NCBI GenBank assembly: GCA_022605955.1
Contig: JAKCOZ010000081.1
Location: 682,001-746,000 of the forward strand
DNA: 64,000 nucleotides
Origin: Rallus limicola
Lineage: Eukaryota; Chordata; Aves; Gruiformes; Rallidae
Direction: 5' to 3'
Part shown: positions 12,101 through 22,997 of the stretch, piece by piece
Numbering within the stretch: position 1 is the stretch's first letter
Layout: every line of letters starts with the position of its first letter
Program-made: the position numbers and the translations under genes
Notes under the pieces: model-generated
What the model was told of the DNA's origin: nothing
What the model saw: only the letters and a program-made list of their open reading frames with translations
The model's database searches: none

Positions 12101-13974
12101 TGGACTTGATGATCTCAAAAGTATTTTTCAACCTTGTGATTCTGTGATTCTTCCTTATTTTAAATAAAAGTTAAGATTCATTTTTGAATAGGCTTGGAGA
12201 ACAATGGAATTCAGAAAAAAATGGGGGGGAAGCACAACCAAATTGGCTGGCTTTGAGGCCTCAACTGGGTCTTCCTGAATAGTGAGGGTATAGATCATTG
12301 TTATCCAAAGGAAAAACGTTCAAGGGTTTTTATGAATGACCCATTTGGTCTCTTGACCAAAATTTGGACTCTTAAATGACCAAAAATCATTCATATAGCT
12401 ATCAGTAATAAGCAGCCCCCCACTTAGAAAAAGAACTAGAAAACATTGATTAAGTTGGAAGAAATTGTGGGAAAGGGTGAGAAAGAATCCCCTTTTGAAG
12501 GTGCTCACCACCACCAGTTTACTTGACTAAATGCAGAAAAGGTTAAGGATGGAAGAAGAGAACAACCTGATCAGGGAAACCATGCAAAAGGACCATGGAA
12601 AAGAAGAAATCAAGAAATTGCATGTTATGAATTTTGGTGCCAGGTCAAAGTGCACTAAACTGCTTCTAACATCTGCTGAATCACTCCCTGTGCTCTGCAG
12701 TCACAATGTGTGACCGGAAGAGTCACGAGGACAGAACTGCCCCAAGCCCCACGTGAATGTGCAAGTCAGCATGTTTGATTAGAGAAAGAAAGTCTCTCAG
12801 CCAAGTGAGACCAGTGCAGACAAACAGTAGAACTTAAAAAACAAGTTCTCACCTAAGAGGAGACTGCTACATACCTTCTCTGCTATGCCATTTTCTGTAG
12901 TATAGATGGCCATCAACTCCGTGTCTTCTGTATCCTGATCACCGCTGGATGTTGCTCCACCATTTATCACAACCTTAAAAATACAACCAAAAAAACCCCC
13001 ACAGGGTCTTAAAATAAACGTTTTCTCTGTCATCATACCTCATGGGGATTTGGTTTTCTCCATTGGTACTTGACATCTGCCTTTGACACTTCATCAGAAA
13101 ACGTTACAAGCATGGCAAGCAATCATTCCTGTGACAGCATGGCTAGGGATCTATGGAAACTTGGGAGAAATCACCTACAGAAAGACATCCTCAAAGCCTG
13201 GATGGTGTCAACTGAGGGTGGAGAGGAACCAGCAGCAGACTGACTGGAATAGTACCTAAGAGGCAGACATGTGCACCAGAATGATGGAACTGAAAATCTC
13301 AGTAAGTTAATGGCTACAAGCTGGAAGAGGGCAGGGGTAGGTTGGACATTAGGAAGGAATTCTTTACTCTGAGGGTGGGGAGGCCATTGGTGTGCCCAGA
13401 GAGGCTGTGGAAGCCCCTGGATCAAGGTGACCTGGTGTTCAAGGCCTGGTTGGATGGGGCTTTGGGCAGCCTAGGCTAGTGAGGGTGTCCCTGCCCATAG
13501 CCAGGGGCTTGGAACTAGATGATCTTTGAGGTCCCTTCCAACCCAAAACAGTCTGTGATTCTATGACCAGCAAGTGCTTGCCTCCTACTCCCGGTCAAGC
13601 AACTCAGGACATACTGGGAGCTGGTGCACTCAGCAGCAGGACAGTTAATTGTTCTAATCACAAACTGCCTGGGGAAATGCACATCCAGCGAGCAGCACCA
13701 GAGCCCTGAAATAACTACACACAACACAACTGACCGTGTTTACATATAAACAGGAACAAGTGCAGAAGAGGTTCTGCTACTTCTGTAAATAAAGGTTTTG
13801 TATGACAGAACAAAGGATTAATTCACACTGAGCTTGACTATGTAGGTGTTACCTGCAGGTGTTACTTACAGGCAGAGTGAAGAAGGTGGGATGTTTAGCT
13901 TCATCTTCATATTTGCCTTCAGTTGAGCCCCCTGCCTCCACTGATTTGGAAGTGGTGTTCTTGCCAATCCCCAT
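88..13974 (-). CDS. SLC23A2: SLC23A2, sodium-dependent vitamin C transporter 2 (SVCT2), N-terminal part, five coding exons
   Basis: Joining minus-strand exons 13974-13870, 12973-12875, 7003-6887, 4795-4638 and 176-88 gives one open frame of about 189 residues that closely matches the N terminus of vertebrate SVCT2, a roughly 650-aa plasma-membrane Na+/L-ascorbate symporter of the nucleobase-ascorbate transporter family. All junctions have GT donors and AG acceptors, and the phases agree. Residues 1-98 are the acidic cytosolic N terminus. Membrane segments begin at about residue 99. The family QH motif (Q107-H108) falls exactly on an exon junction. An N-glycosylation sequon (N187-N-T) lies in the loop after the third predicted segment. 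The ATG at 13974-13972 has a strong Kozak context (A at -3, G at +4). The remaining two thirds of the gene lie left of position 1. Family identity is certain; exact exon limits are read from splice consensus and homology. Confidence 0.96.
177..4637 (-). other. SLC23A2 intron
   Basis: AT-rich intron with no coding exon, RNA gene or CR1 that I can identify. A perfect 24-bp tandem duplication lies at 3313-3360. Confidence 0.85.
3313..3360. repeat. Perfect 24-bp tandem duplication
   Basis: The unit beginning AGAGTGATCTTTTCTTACAA occurs twice with no mismatch, directly abutting, inside an SLC23A2 intron. Confidence 0.9.
4638..4795 (-). CDS. SLC23A2: SLC23A2 coding exon, residues 108-159 (158 nt)
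   Basis: The acceptor is TTCCCAG at 4798-4796 and the donor is GTGAGA at 4637. The exon begins [20 protein letters not shown] and ends TTFGC plus two bases of Arg160. It supplies the His of the QH motif, the rest of membrane segment 1 and the next two segments. Confidence 0.97.
4796..6886 (-). other. SLC23A2 intron
   Basis: Unique intronic sequence. There are short local duplications near 6110-6235 (GAGGTGAGAGA and AGGGAAGACACC repeated). Nothing else is recognised. Confidence 0.85.
6887..7003 (-). CDS. SLC23A2: SLC23A2 coding exon, residues 69-107 (117 nt)
   Basis: The acceptor is AAAACAG at 7006-7004 and the donor is GTATGT at 6886-6881. The exon is in phase 0 at both ends, 39 codons, starting [20 protein letters not shown] and ending LCIFLGLQ. 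It contains the conserved IEDVPPWY stretch just before membrane segment 1. Confidence 0.97.
9006..9044. repeat. AT-rich imperfect inverted repeat
   Basis: Arms 9006-9021 and 9029-9044 (CATCATATAATATAAT against ATCATATTATATCATG) pair with about two mismatches around a 7-base loop. It could extrude as a cruciform. No gene is associated with it. Confidence 0.6.
10456..11290 (+). mobile_element. CR1 LINE 3' fragment (reverse transcriptase C-terminal region and 3' end)
   Basis: Plus-strand conceptual translation shows the hallmark CR1 ORF2 C-terminal region: a [16 protein letters not shown] block, then an [13 protein letters not shown] block, then [20 protein letters not shown]. It is interrupted by frameshifts and ends with the CR1 3' end CTTCCAACCCAGACC...GATTCTATGA. 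It is 5' truncated and antisense to SLC23A2. It is very similar to the copies at 43.98, 45.97 and 48.7 kb, which points to a relatively young subfamily. Confidence 0.93.
11805..12152 (+). mobile_element. CR1 LINE 3' fragment
   Basis: It contains degraded CR1 ORF2 tail motifs (AGCCTGGAAAAGAGGAGGCT, then GGGCTGTAGAACAGGCTGCC) and a 3' end of GTGATTCTGTGATTC. It is more diverged than the 10.5 kb copy, so older. Confidence 0.88.
12875..12973 (-). CDS. SLC23A2: SLC23A2 coding exon, residues 36-68 (99 nt)
   Basis: The acceptor is TTTTTAAG and the donor is GTATGT. The exon has 33 codons, phase 0 at both ends, beginning [20 protein letters not shown]. It is acidic, cytosolic and serine/threonine rich, as in mammalian SVCT2. 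Confidence 0.97.
12974..13869 (-). other. SLC23A2 intron with one CR1 insertion
   Basis: A short intron between the first two coding exons. A plus-strand CR1 3' end occupies about 13316-13566, and the rest is unremarkable. Confidence 0.85.
13316..13566 (+). mobile_element. CR1 LINE 3' fragment
   Basis: A short 3' end with the typical GGTCCCTTCCAACCC block and a GTGATTCTATGA terminus. It is 5' truncated and antisense to SLC23A2. Confidence 0.9.
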
Positions 13975-14022
13975 CGTTTCCAGGATGTCAAGGACTTGCA
14001 TACAGTACCCAGACGGGTGCTT
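13870..14022 (-). CDS. SLC23A2: SLC23A2 first coding exon, residues 1-35 plus 48 nt of leader
   Basis: The coding part is 13974-13870: [20 protein letters not shown] and 15 more residues, ending FFTLP before donor GTAAGT. The 48 bases between the likely acceptor (TGATCCCAG at 14025-14023) and the ATG are open in the same frame and carry another in-frame ATG eight codons upstream in a weak context (T at -3). I chose the downstream ATG because of its ACGATGG context and family homology. Human SVCT2 has one extra Met here. Confidence 0.93.
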
Positions 14023-15550
14023 CTGGGATCAGAGCCCAAGAACTAAGGGGGATTTTTATTTAAGCAGCAGCACCTCCAGGAATCACAAAAGTGTTCAGTA
14101 ATCCAGCTGGGACATTAGGGTTGCTTTTTTAAGTATCATTAGCATCAATGGCACCTGGAATTGAAGAGAAATTAATTTTTTCTTGATTAGCTAAGCTATA
14201 TGTACAAACACACATGTTCCACAGCCTTCGCTCCCTTTTATGCTCATGACTCACCAGCTCTTATCATTCCATATGTATTTGATAATGAGCATATTATCAT
14301 TTAAAGATAAAGCAGATAATATTTAAAATTCTTTTGGTATGGGAATCTTTGTTCTTCTCTCTTGGTCTTCAATTATTAGTAGTATATTTAAACTTTGGTT
14401 TTGTTTCAATTCCACAGTCATTTCCATAGTACTTTTTGGGAACAAAGTCCACTCATACTATCCCATTCACTCCAAGGATGTTCAAAGTAGCTGCCTGATG
14501 ATGAAGCAATTGCTTCAGGATAAAACCCTGCATTTTAATTAGTATCACTGCTGTTCTGGCACAGGTACAGGAAAGATTGTACAGCTTCCCAGTTATCTTT
14601 TGTTTTTCTGGATATGCCACTCCAGTAGAGTTTTCCCACATTTGCTCCTTAAATTAGAGCTGCCAGCCTACAGACCCTCCTCACTTTTCCCATTTCCAAG
14701 ACTAAGTAATCTGAATTATCAGATCTGAACCTAAAATTTCCACAGGGCCACAGAAAATTCTGCAGCAAACCAAGTTTTGCAACCTTTGGTTACCGAGCTC
14801 CAAAATAGAAAGTGCAGCTGGCAGAGGGCTGTGGATGGAACAAGCTAAGCTACAGATGTAAGTACATGATTGAACCTAAAAAAAAATGGCCTTTTTGAAA
14901 TCATATCAAGTGAAATTTTCCACACAACCATGAATACACTTGAGCTGTAAAACCCACTGCACACTGATGTGAAAAAAATGCAAGTTAATGGCATTTTCAA
15001 CTTTGTTGCTAGAGGTGGAAATGCAGCTAAGAGACACTCAAACCCAGAGTTACCTATCTATTGGAAAGTAAAAAAAAGTATGGGCTGGGGTTTTTCTTAA
15101 GCCTCCCTTCCAAAATGCTGCTCAGGAAAATGCCAGAAGCTCCAACATCTACTGTAATTGCAGTAATACTAACACTTGACAAAGACCCTTCTGCTAGGGG
15201 CAATTTAAGACTGTTTGAAAAATTACCAAGTACTAATATTTTAGAACTTCTTAATAGCTGTTAATTGCCCATTTGCTGGAAAATTCTAGTTACTTGAGGT
15301 GAAAGAGATATTAATCTTTCAAAGCAATGTAACTTTGCAAGAGAGAAAAATATATACATAAGGAAGAAATACTGGTAGGGCACTGAGATACCCTTGAAGC
15401 ACTCCTAATTAAACCAGAATTGAATGGAAAGCAGTGCCTTCACAAACAAGGTTTAATTAAGACTTGTTTCTTAAAGTAAATATTAAGATAGCATAATTAA
15501 TAATTTCTCATTTGAACTTAAGACTGAAGAAGTCTAGTTCAAGTACTCAC

Positions 15551-15562
15551 CATCATGTGGCT
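15551..15562 (-). other. SLC23A2: Candidate 12-nt micro-exon of SLC23A2
   Basis: On the minus strand a long pyrimidine tract ending in CTTTCAG is followed by the 12 bases AGCCACATGATG and then a consensus donor, GTGAGT. Spliced to the next exon (14022), its ATG ATG would read in frame through the 48-nt leader into the known SVCT2 start, adding 18 residues. This is an inference from splice signals only. Confidence 0.35.
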
Positions 15563-18500
15563 CTGAAAGAAAAAAAAAAGGGCATTCCTGTTTTTACAGT
15601 AAGCACAGACTTTCCCCTTCCAAAGCAACTTTTAATTAGTTTGTCTGCTCCTGAGGGGCACAGGAGATGATGCCTCCTCAAACCTCTATGTGACTGTTCA
15701 TCTCAAAGGTTCTGTAGGTCTGAGAGGTGACTGCAACAGGTTAGAGAGGTATTAGTTGAGAGTTTGGGGCAGTGAGGGTGGGGTGGCTGTTTTAGAGGGG
15801 TTTTGTTTGCTTTTGTTGTAGAGGCAGGAGGGATTTTTTTCAAGCCCACAAGAAAAAAAAGAAAAGAATTGGCCTTTTTCTGTCGATGTAGACACAGTCT
15901 ATTCTCCAAGAACATCAGTGATGGAGACAGGCGTAGTTTAGTCTGGCAGCTTTGTCACCTCAGACTGGAAAGGAAAAGGGAAAGGGCAGAATTACACCTC
16001 CCTAACAATGCAGCCATGCCAAGAGAACACCAGTTTAAGAGTTACACCCATGGGAATCCCACCATTCAGGTGGTCTGGTTTAAGGTACTCTGGCACAGTA
16101 AGCTGCTTAGTTAGCATTAACTAGCATCTCCACTGATGCAAAAAGAAAAGACCATTTAATCCTATTCTACTTTGCACTGCAAACCAGTAAGGCTGCTGTC
16201 TTCTCAAAGATGTGATCACAGCCCAGGGATTGCTCAGGACAATGTCATCAGGAGAGCACACAAATAAACTGTGCCTTGTGTTAACTGAACCGCAACAGCT
16301 AGAACGAGGACAGCATTTGGATGAGGGTTCCCAGGTGATGAGGCCAAATTAACAGGCAAAGCCAGCCTCATCTGCTGCTTTTCCTAGAGAGAGGGAGTGT
16401 GTGTGTAGCAAGGAAAGCAAGAACAAATTTCCAAACTCTTCTTGCTTCTACTCAGCAATTAAACTTGCACTTAATGGCACAGGGTATTTCCAGCATACTC
16501 TGCAATCAGAAGTGTCAAAGTGAAACAGAAATCTTTAAACAACAGCAGATCAGGTTATCTGAAAGATACAACTCTGCTTTATCAGAGCTCTTATCCCACC
16601 AACTGAGCACAGTTACACAAGATGACTCAGGCATTTTATAGCCCTCCCTAACAAAACTAACTGATCAGAATCTGAAAAGTCATGTAAAAAGAGATAATAT
16701 TCACTCACCATCAGCTAGGTACTCCCAGTACAATGAATTATCTGCCGCCATGGATCAAACAGAAAGGCTGGAAGCGATATTTCCACCAGGACACTGATTA
16801 ACATTCACCTCTCTCTATACCAAACTATCTTAGTGCTCACACACGATTAACCCAGGAAAGCCAAAAGCTGCCATGGGTTTACAACACTTTAGATAAGATT
16901 AGTATCAATACAAATAGCCTACTGCAGGGGACAGTCCAGGTGCAAGTTCACGGGAGGAAAACCCTTCCAGCTGGGGAAAAGGCCACTCTGCATCTTTGGC
17001 ACCTTTTCTCTGCCACATCAATCTTCCAGGTTGGGTACCATCAGGACAGGACACAAAGCTAGGGGGTGTCTGGTTTGACACAACATGGGAGTTGTTAACA
17101 CTCTGCATTTCCATTGCTGCTAATACCACTTTATCTATTTCACCAAGGGAGCTCCTGTTGAAACAAGTGACAATGCATTTCAAAGTTCAGTGAAAGAGAG
17201 AGAGATATAAACCCCATCAGGGACGGAGATGGACACTGCAAGACTGTCATTAAACATACTTTTCTTACTGCAGTTTCTGCTCACAAGTCATTACTCTGGA
17301 ACCTCTACCACAAATAAAACATTCAGTGAAGCACAGAACAGTATTTCTGACAGAGAAACTTGCCCATGTATGAAGATAGCCAGATGAAAAGCTTGGATTT
17401 CACAAGGCATCAAACCGTGTGCAAGTCTGTCTGAAAAATAACTTTAAAATTCATCTCTTACTGGACTCAAGAGTTAACTTGGGCAGGACAGAAGATACAG
17501 ATATACATTAATAGCTTATTAACATGGAAAGGAAAAATGGACCATGAACCCCATTAAAGGAGTAGGTGATAGTAATATGCACATGCCTTTTCTCTTGCAT
17601 GCTTTGTTTCTTGCATGGAGTTTCTGGCTGAACCACACTGAAAACATTCCCTGCTTTTTCATATTACTCTGAGAATAACCAGTAACTGCTATAAAAGACA
17701 AATGAAATAATGTTTTTTAAAAGGTAAGTTGCTGTGATGGCATCTCCACAGTGCTGTCTGAGGGCCTTTAACACTGGAATCCAGAGCTTGGCTAAGCAAA
17801 TACTGGGGAAAACAAAACCCATCTGACCTCCAGACTGCAACACGATTGGGCCAACGGGTTGTTGGGGCTTTTCTGTTTGTTTGAGGTTTGTATTTTAAAC
17901 ATCCATTAGAAGAGTCAACAATTGCTCAGGTGGTGTCAGACTGGCTGCCCCAGAACTGGGAAGCATGCTATATTCAGGATATACTGTCAATAAATATGCC
18001 TAATCGCCCCACGTTTGCATAAGCAGAACTAGAGGTTAACCCACTGGAAGAAGCTTACTCCGGACCTCAGGTCCCCCCACTCATGGGCACAATGACTTTC
18101 AACTCTGAAAACATCCTTTTTTTCCAAAATGTACACTCCACACCCCGCCCCCCCCAGAGCTTTAAGAGGGAAGCAGCTCTGTGTACTTCCTTATTTGCCA
18201 AAATTAACATTAAAAAGTATCTAAAACCATTAAGGTCTTTCCAGATTCCAACTGGATCTTGAGCTTCTATCAACTGTGCCAGGCCCACCATACAAAGACA
18301 TTGGCCAAAATACTTGAGACTTTCTGTATCCATTTGTGCAGCTGCTTTGAGAGGAGAGGACACAGCACAAAGACCCAGCACAAAGCTGAGCAGCTATGAG
18401 CAATGGGCACACAGTCTGAACACAACTTAAGTGACCCGATTTATTGCTTGGCATGATGGGGTCACAGCAGCTTTGAACTGTATCACGCCTCCTAAAACCA

Positions 18501-21500
18501 CAGCCAGAAGCTGCTGAACAATCACAAATGTTTTACTGCTGTATCAAGTGGCAGAGCTGTCTGCAAAGACAAATGGAAACCGGCTGCCTTGTAGTTCTGG
18601 GTTGCTCTATCGCTTTCCCCTCAAACTCTTTTAAGTTCTGCTGGAGGAGTCAAGGAAACACATAAACCAGCTAGCAAAAAGGCTGAGAGGAGAATCCCAG
18701 CTAGTCTCAAAGGTAAGTGTAGTACAAGTGTCAAACAGAATTAACAAGCTAATGGACCCATGGTCCTCTTCTCTCCAGCCTGACCATGGCAAATGAGGAA
18801 CTGACCTACATTTGGTAGCTATGCACTACTGGGCAGGGGAAATACTTGTCAAGGAAGCCAGGCAGGCGTGGTTATAAAACAAGCTGGCCATGGAACAGCA
18901 CATTCTTTAGAGTGTACTGATGGAAGAGCTTCCAGGAGCACTCATGTAAGTATGCCACCTGGTAAGCACATGTTGCACCGCTCCGAGGAAGAAACGATGT
19001 CAGATCCAGCCCAGGACCTCTCTGGCTTTTACAGATGGCCAGAGTCAAGAGAGCTCAGTTTCTTGCATACACTAAGGAGGTCAGAATCAAATTAAGGTGA
19101 TAGCTTAATTACAACTTTCAATTAGCTGTCAGATTTATGTGAATAAACAACTTTTTCCTGCAAGAGGAGGTGACTCTCAGCCAGAAATTGTCCAACCTTA
19201 CACCAACCAAGGTGCTGGTTTCAGCACCCCCAATGGCAGATTCCAGCGTCTGGCATCTCTGAACCTCAGGCACACAACGTGCCTAAATACAAATCAAGGC
19301 ATCCTCTATGCCTGAGAATACATTTTTGGCAATAGAGACGTGACAGAGCAGACAGGGACTTGGACTCCCTGCACATCAAGGTATTTTATTGTTAAAATGT
19401 ACCAAGTGTGAGCAGAGGACAAAGCCAGCTTTAAAACCCACTTCACTCGCTCATACCCGACACTGTGAGCACTGCAGAGCTCTCTCTCTGGAAAGGGCAC
19501 GCTGCAGACAGCCATGACAGATATATTCTCAGTCAGACAGCTGTGAAGGATTTATGCCAGTAACAAATGCAGCTCGTTTACTTTGTTTGGTTTAAGAAAC
19601 TGCATTTAGGCCAAGCAGCTAATAGCACTCCACAGCACTAGGGAGAGACATCTTAAAGAGAACCCTGCACGCTGCAGGACAGAGCTGCTTAGCTTGGTGG
19701 CCAAATGCTGTTCACCAAGAGACATGGGGAAGGGGTCAGGCAGACACCCAGCTTGCACAGGCATGAGAGATACAGATAGCTGCAGGAGGGACGCCAAGAG
19801 ACGAGGGAAGTTCTGAAAGAAACTCTTCACCAAAACCCCATACCAAACTGATTAGGGAAGCAGGAGTGCTTTTGCACTTTCAGGACAATTAAGGAATTTT
19901 GTGAAGGCTCCAATTAGACAAGTTTACTTACAGGGTACAACCACCCCTGGCCAGACACGCAGTTCAGTACAAAAGCAAGGCAATTCCCAGTTAATTATGG
20001 AACAGCAGCTTCCTCCAAATTGCTCAGGGCTCTAGTTAAGCCCATTGCACATAATTTCTGCACTGATTTTGTGCCACTGAGGTATTAAATAACAAAGATT
20101 CCTCTTCCTATTATTAGACACACCTTGCCTTCTGTGCATCAGGTGGGAGCTACAGACACGGTTTGTATTTGTATGTGTCCTCACTTTTACAAGTCCTGAG
20201 TTACACTATTTTTAATGCTAGAAGATACTTTGTACAGGATTTCCCCTTTTCTCTCTCCAGCCTGCCTGCTGTAGCTGTTCACATCTGCTCTTTAACAGCA
20301 GAAACACAGAAAGCCTGAGAAACTTATTCCTGGGAAACTGTTAAAAGTGAAACAGTACATTAAGGGAGTTTGAAATATTCTAACCAAGTTACAAAAGATC
20401 AAGAGAGCAGCAACTTTGTTATTCAAAGTTGTCTACAAATGTTGCTTGACTTTTTCCTACAAAGCACAGCGACCCTCCCCATCTCAAAGGGTTCATCAAC
20501 AGGTATCATCAGCGAGGCTAATAAAGCCCGACAAGTACTTAACATCATGCAATCTAAGTACTGTCTGCAGACCAGCAACCACAAGTTCAATTGCTTCACA
20601 AGCACTGGTCACGAGTATTACATCTCCAGATCTGGGCTTGGATACGAGGTTCTCTACCCCACAGCCTGTTCCAGATACATTAATGTGCCCAAAGGGCATT
20701 TTTTTTTCCAGTCTTCCAGGGAGTTTTGATCATCTTGCAGACATGAAAAAAGCAGCACAGCACCCACGCTTCATCCTCTGTTGCTACATGTAAAAACCAT
20801 CCTCCTGCTTTAGTTGCAAGTAGAGCTTTTTCCTCAGGGTATTTTGACACCGAGCCTTTTTCGTCTGAAAAATACTTGTGATTTGTCTTTACCAGGCTTC
20901 TCTTGGACCTGGAGCTCCTTCCCATGGAATGAAATCAGACTACCATGCCCTTAAATGCTACAGAGAAGCTTTTCCCCCTCCACCCAAGAGCAAACTACAT
21001 CCACACTTAAAGAAAACCACACATCAAATTCCTAACGCAACAAAAGGCCATCATTTACCTTTACCTGCTGTAGAAATAGATGAAGTACTGATTATTTTAA
21101 AAATGCCCAAACTTCCTAACTTCAAGGTTTTAATAAACAGGCACTTAAAGAAGTTTTGGTCCTCAGTCAGCTTCTCACTTCATTTCAAAGTACATCTTCA
21201 AAGTGCAAACATATTCTTTCATTGTAGGCACTAATGAATTTTTAAGTGGTTGGTATTTTGACTGCCATCCAGAATAGTATGTCTTAACAACTGACCAGCG
21301 TTATTAGGGCATGTCTACACAAAGACATGCAGGAAAGTTATGCTGGGCTCAAACCTTCCGTTGATTTAAAGCACATTAACTAAATCTCATTAACTTCCTG
21401 TGTGAATGAGCTTGTTGAAAAGCAGACTTAAATCCAGCTGAATGAGATGTTTAACAAAGGATCACAGAGCTTTCAAGAAAACTGTCTGCTTACTCAAATT

Positions 21501-22893
21501 ATTGAAAAAACTAGCTTACTTAGGTTGTGATTCTAAACAAAAATAGCTGAAATATGGGTATTTCCAGTATTATAGGTCAGCGTGAAGATGCCTTTAGTCA
21601 AAACCATCACTGGCCACGCTGTTCCTCACTCATCTTTCACCCCATTACTGCCTCATTTTGTTGTTCAAATAAGCAACAGTTTTGCCCAATTTCTGTGCAG
21701 TGTGTGCACCACCCTCTGTAAGAGAAACCATTGACCTGTACGCAGTGGTCTGCATTAACAGGTCCTAAGGAAAGACCAAGAAAGCATGCAGAAGCAGCCA
21801 GGAGATTACATTTCAAAGGAATGCAAGCAAAATCTAGGAGATAACAATTTTACAGCTTGACATCCAGTGACTGATATGGAATGACACCTACAGTGTTCTC
21901 TAGATAGCAATGAGGCTCACGGTCAATGAGAATGAAATAGCGTATCGCTGTTCTTCATAAAATCCATCACTGCTTTACAGTTTAACTTGCAGCCCAGGAC
22001 ACCTCTCTCAATGTTTATGGCAGGCATTAACTCGGTTTATAATAATATACAGTCCTCACAGCCTCCCTGTGGAGCATTAATAATCTAAGAATTCAGATAC
22101 CTCCAGATTATTATGGATGTTAATACACAGTTCATTAAGCTCCTTCATGGCACTCAGAAAGCAACCTGAGCACACACTGGTTCTGTTCTCAGCTTTCTTT
22201 GTACTTCTACTTGGCACTTTGATGAAAGCGACTTTTTTTTCCAAGACCTTAATCACATTAAAACAAAGGTGAAGTTAGAGACTCATCTAAGAAAAATTCC
22301 ATTTATTAAGCAAATCAGAGTAATGTGCCAACTTTTCAACTCTGAATGTGAAGCTCCTTTCCAAAGGCTTAGGCATTCCTACGTCTACATTTGAAATGGA
22401 TACTCACTCCTTGCTGAAAGAGAACAATTTTAGTCCAGTAAGCAATCTAACACCAGCAACTAACTACACACTTGAACAAGTTACCACTGAGTTGATCTGT
22501 TAGGCTTGTCTTGAAATAAATATTTCATTTCCATTTAACATAACTTAATAAAAGATCTGGAATTCAAGAAACTTTCAAAAACTAAGCAAGATGCTACACT
22601 TTTGGGGTCAAAAATTCTTAAAATAAACCTCATATAAATTCCTCCCAACTTAAAAATTAAAAGGAAGCTAAAGTTTAGAGGTAGGAAGGAAAAAGGGTAA
22701 ATATTTCTGAGTGTCTCTTTAAAGTGATAATTTTTAAATTAAAGAAATCAAGCTCAAAACTTGTAAGGTATTGAATCTTATTAAAAACCCGAGTTTGTCA
22801 GGTGTAAGCTTTCTTACCTAATGATGCCCACAGTGAAACAGTAGAATTTTTGTAATCATCCCCATTCCCATCCAAATTCCAAGCAGCTCTTAC

Positions 22894-22997
22894 CTCCAGA
22901 AACCTGCATGGACTTCTAGAGAGCGTCTCAGCCAACTCCTCCACCGCCTTCCTTCCAGCCTACGCTCAGTGCAACAGCCCGAGTTGCAAGCTGCAGC
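22894..22997 (-). other. SLC23A2: Candidate non-coding 5' exon of SLC23A2
   Basis: A GC-richer block inside the AT-rich 5'UTR intron has a minus-strand acceptor (ATCCTTTCAG, with an alternative CTGCAG 7 bases inside) and a good donor, GGAG|GTAAGAG. It has no coding potential in the SVCT2 frame. It could be one of the alternative leader exons known for this gene in mammals; this rests on splice consensus only. Confidence 0.3.

Larger units (their letters stand above)
7004..12874 (-). other. SLC23A2 intron with two CR1 insertions
   Basis: The intron holds CR1 fragments at about 10456-11290 and 11805-12150, both on the plus strand and so antisense to the gene, and an AT-rich imperfect inverted repeat at 9006-9044. 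The remaining stretches show no gene. Confidence 0.85.

Noticed and set aside
13975..14022. Upstream in-frame ATG eight codons before the chosen SLC23A2 start
   Set aside because: It has T at -3, a poor context, while the downstream ATG has a near-ideal context and matches the family start. It is kept only as part of the micro-exon hypothesis.
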